Source of the DNA: Pleurocapsa minor HA4230-MV1
GTDB taxonomy: Bacteria; Cyanobacteriota; Cyanobacteriia; Cyanobacteriales; Xenococcaceae
DNA length: 64,000 bases
Direction: 5' to 3'
Assembly (NCBI GenBank): GCA_019359095.1
Contig: JAHHHZ010000024.1
Location: 124,001-188,000 of the forward strand
Shown here: positions 63,986 to 64,000 of the stretch, piece by piece
Numbering within the stretch: the first letter of the stretch is position 1
Layout of the letters: each line of letters opens with the position of its first letter
The notes under the pieces: model-generated
Seen by the model: only the letters and a program-made list of their open reading frames with translations
Database searches by the model: none
Told to the model about the DNA's origin: nothing
Translations under genes and position numbers: made by a program

Positions 63986-64000
63986 TCAAGTTATTAATCA

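Overview
The window is cyanobacterial chromosome. The evidence is the very frequent palindrome GCGATCGC (HIP1) in genes and spacers, plus cyanobacterium-typical genes: ndhO, ccmP, ycf51, sqdB, a DUF3685 protein, a DUF3598 protein and sucrose-phosphate phosphatase. The AT-rich spacers full of heptanucleotide tandem repeats and small palindromic repeats suggest a large-genome colonial or filamentous form. A Pleurocapsa-like lineage is my guess from sequence style, not a demonstrated assignment.

Layout. 1-8.3 kb: end of a DUF3598 gene, a receiver-GGDEF-EAL c-di-GMP protein, and a giant pseudokinase-ATPase-GAF-histidine kinase. 8.4-20.6 kb: mostly housekeeping genes (haem-oxygenase-like diiron protein, Ca2+/H+ antiporter, CcdA, hemC, a repeat lipoprotein, ycf51, an iron-type alcohol dehydrogenase, an alpha/beta hydrolase, infC, def, proline iminopeptidase, an ABC1/UbiB kinase). 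21.2-40.8 kb: an exopolysaccharide/O-antigen locus with a membrane nucleotide-sugar dehydratase fused to an EAL domain, two methyltransferases, two DUF4091 proteins, a MurJ/MviN-type flippase, four GT4 glycosyltransferases, an O-antigen ligase/polymerase, galE and two tandem small phosphoglycosyl transferases. 41-57 kb: DUF2164, an extended ferredoxin, tRNA-Ser(GGA), an unrecognised polytopic membrane protein, a Dam-type methylase, a TPR protein divergent from a DUF3685 protein with a dead receiver, a 1361-residue PstS-like membrane-anchored repeat protein, ndhO, a pentapeptide-repeat protein, ccmP, spp and a TVP38-family protein. 57.4-64 kb: three glycosyltransferases, sqdB and a GH13 hydrolase.

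How the genes work together. The 21-41 kb locus holds the parts of a lipid-linked (Wzx/Wzy-like) polysaccharide route: sugar-nucleotide modification (dehydratase, GalE), loading of the first sugar-phosphate on the lipid carrier (two monotopic PGTs), chain extension (GT4s), flipping (MviN-like), polymerisation/ligation, methyl decoration, and possible trimming by the exported DUF4091 proteins. The dehydratase carries a C-terminal EAL domain that has lost a key metal-binding aspartate, so the enzyme may sense c-di-GMP. This is the most interesting protein in the window.

The second theme is a dense, nested population of small non-autonomous repeats. Two MITE-like elements have terminal inverted repeats and 9-10 bp target duplications. 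A 160-bp element is present twice with its core in opposite orientations, and one copy is interrupted by a 45-bp hairpin. A ~124-bp element pair gives an empty-site/filled-site comparison for a 24-nt module. Two repeats (24 nt and 62 nt + 10-bp duplication) are inserted in frame inside the giant kinase gene. Several short tandem repeat tracts form or abut stop codons.
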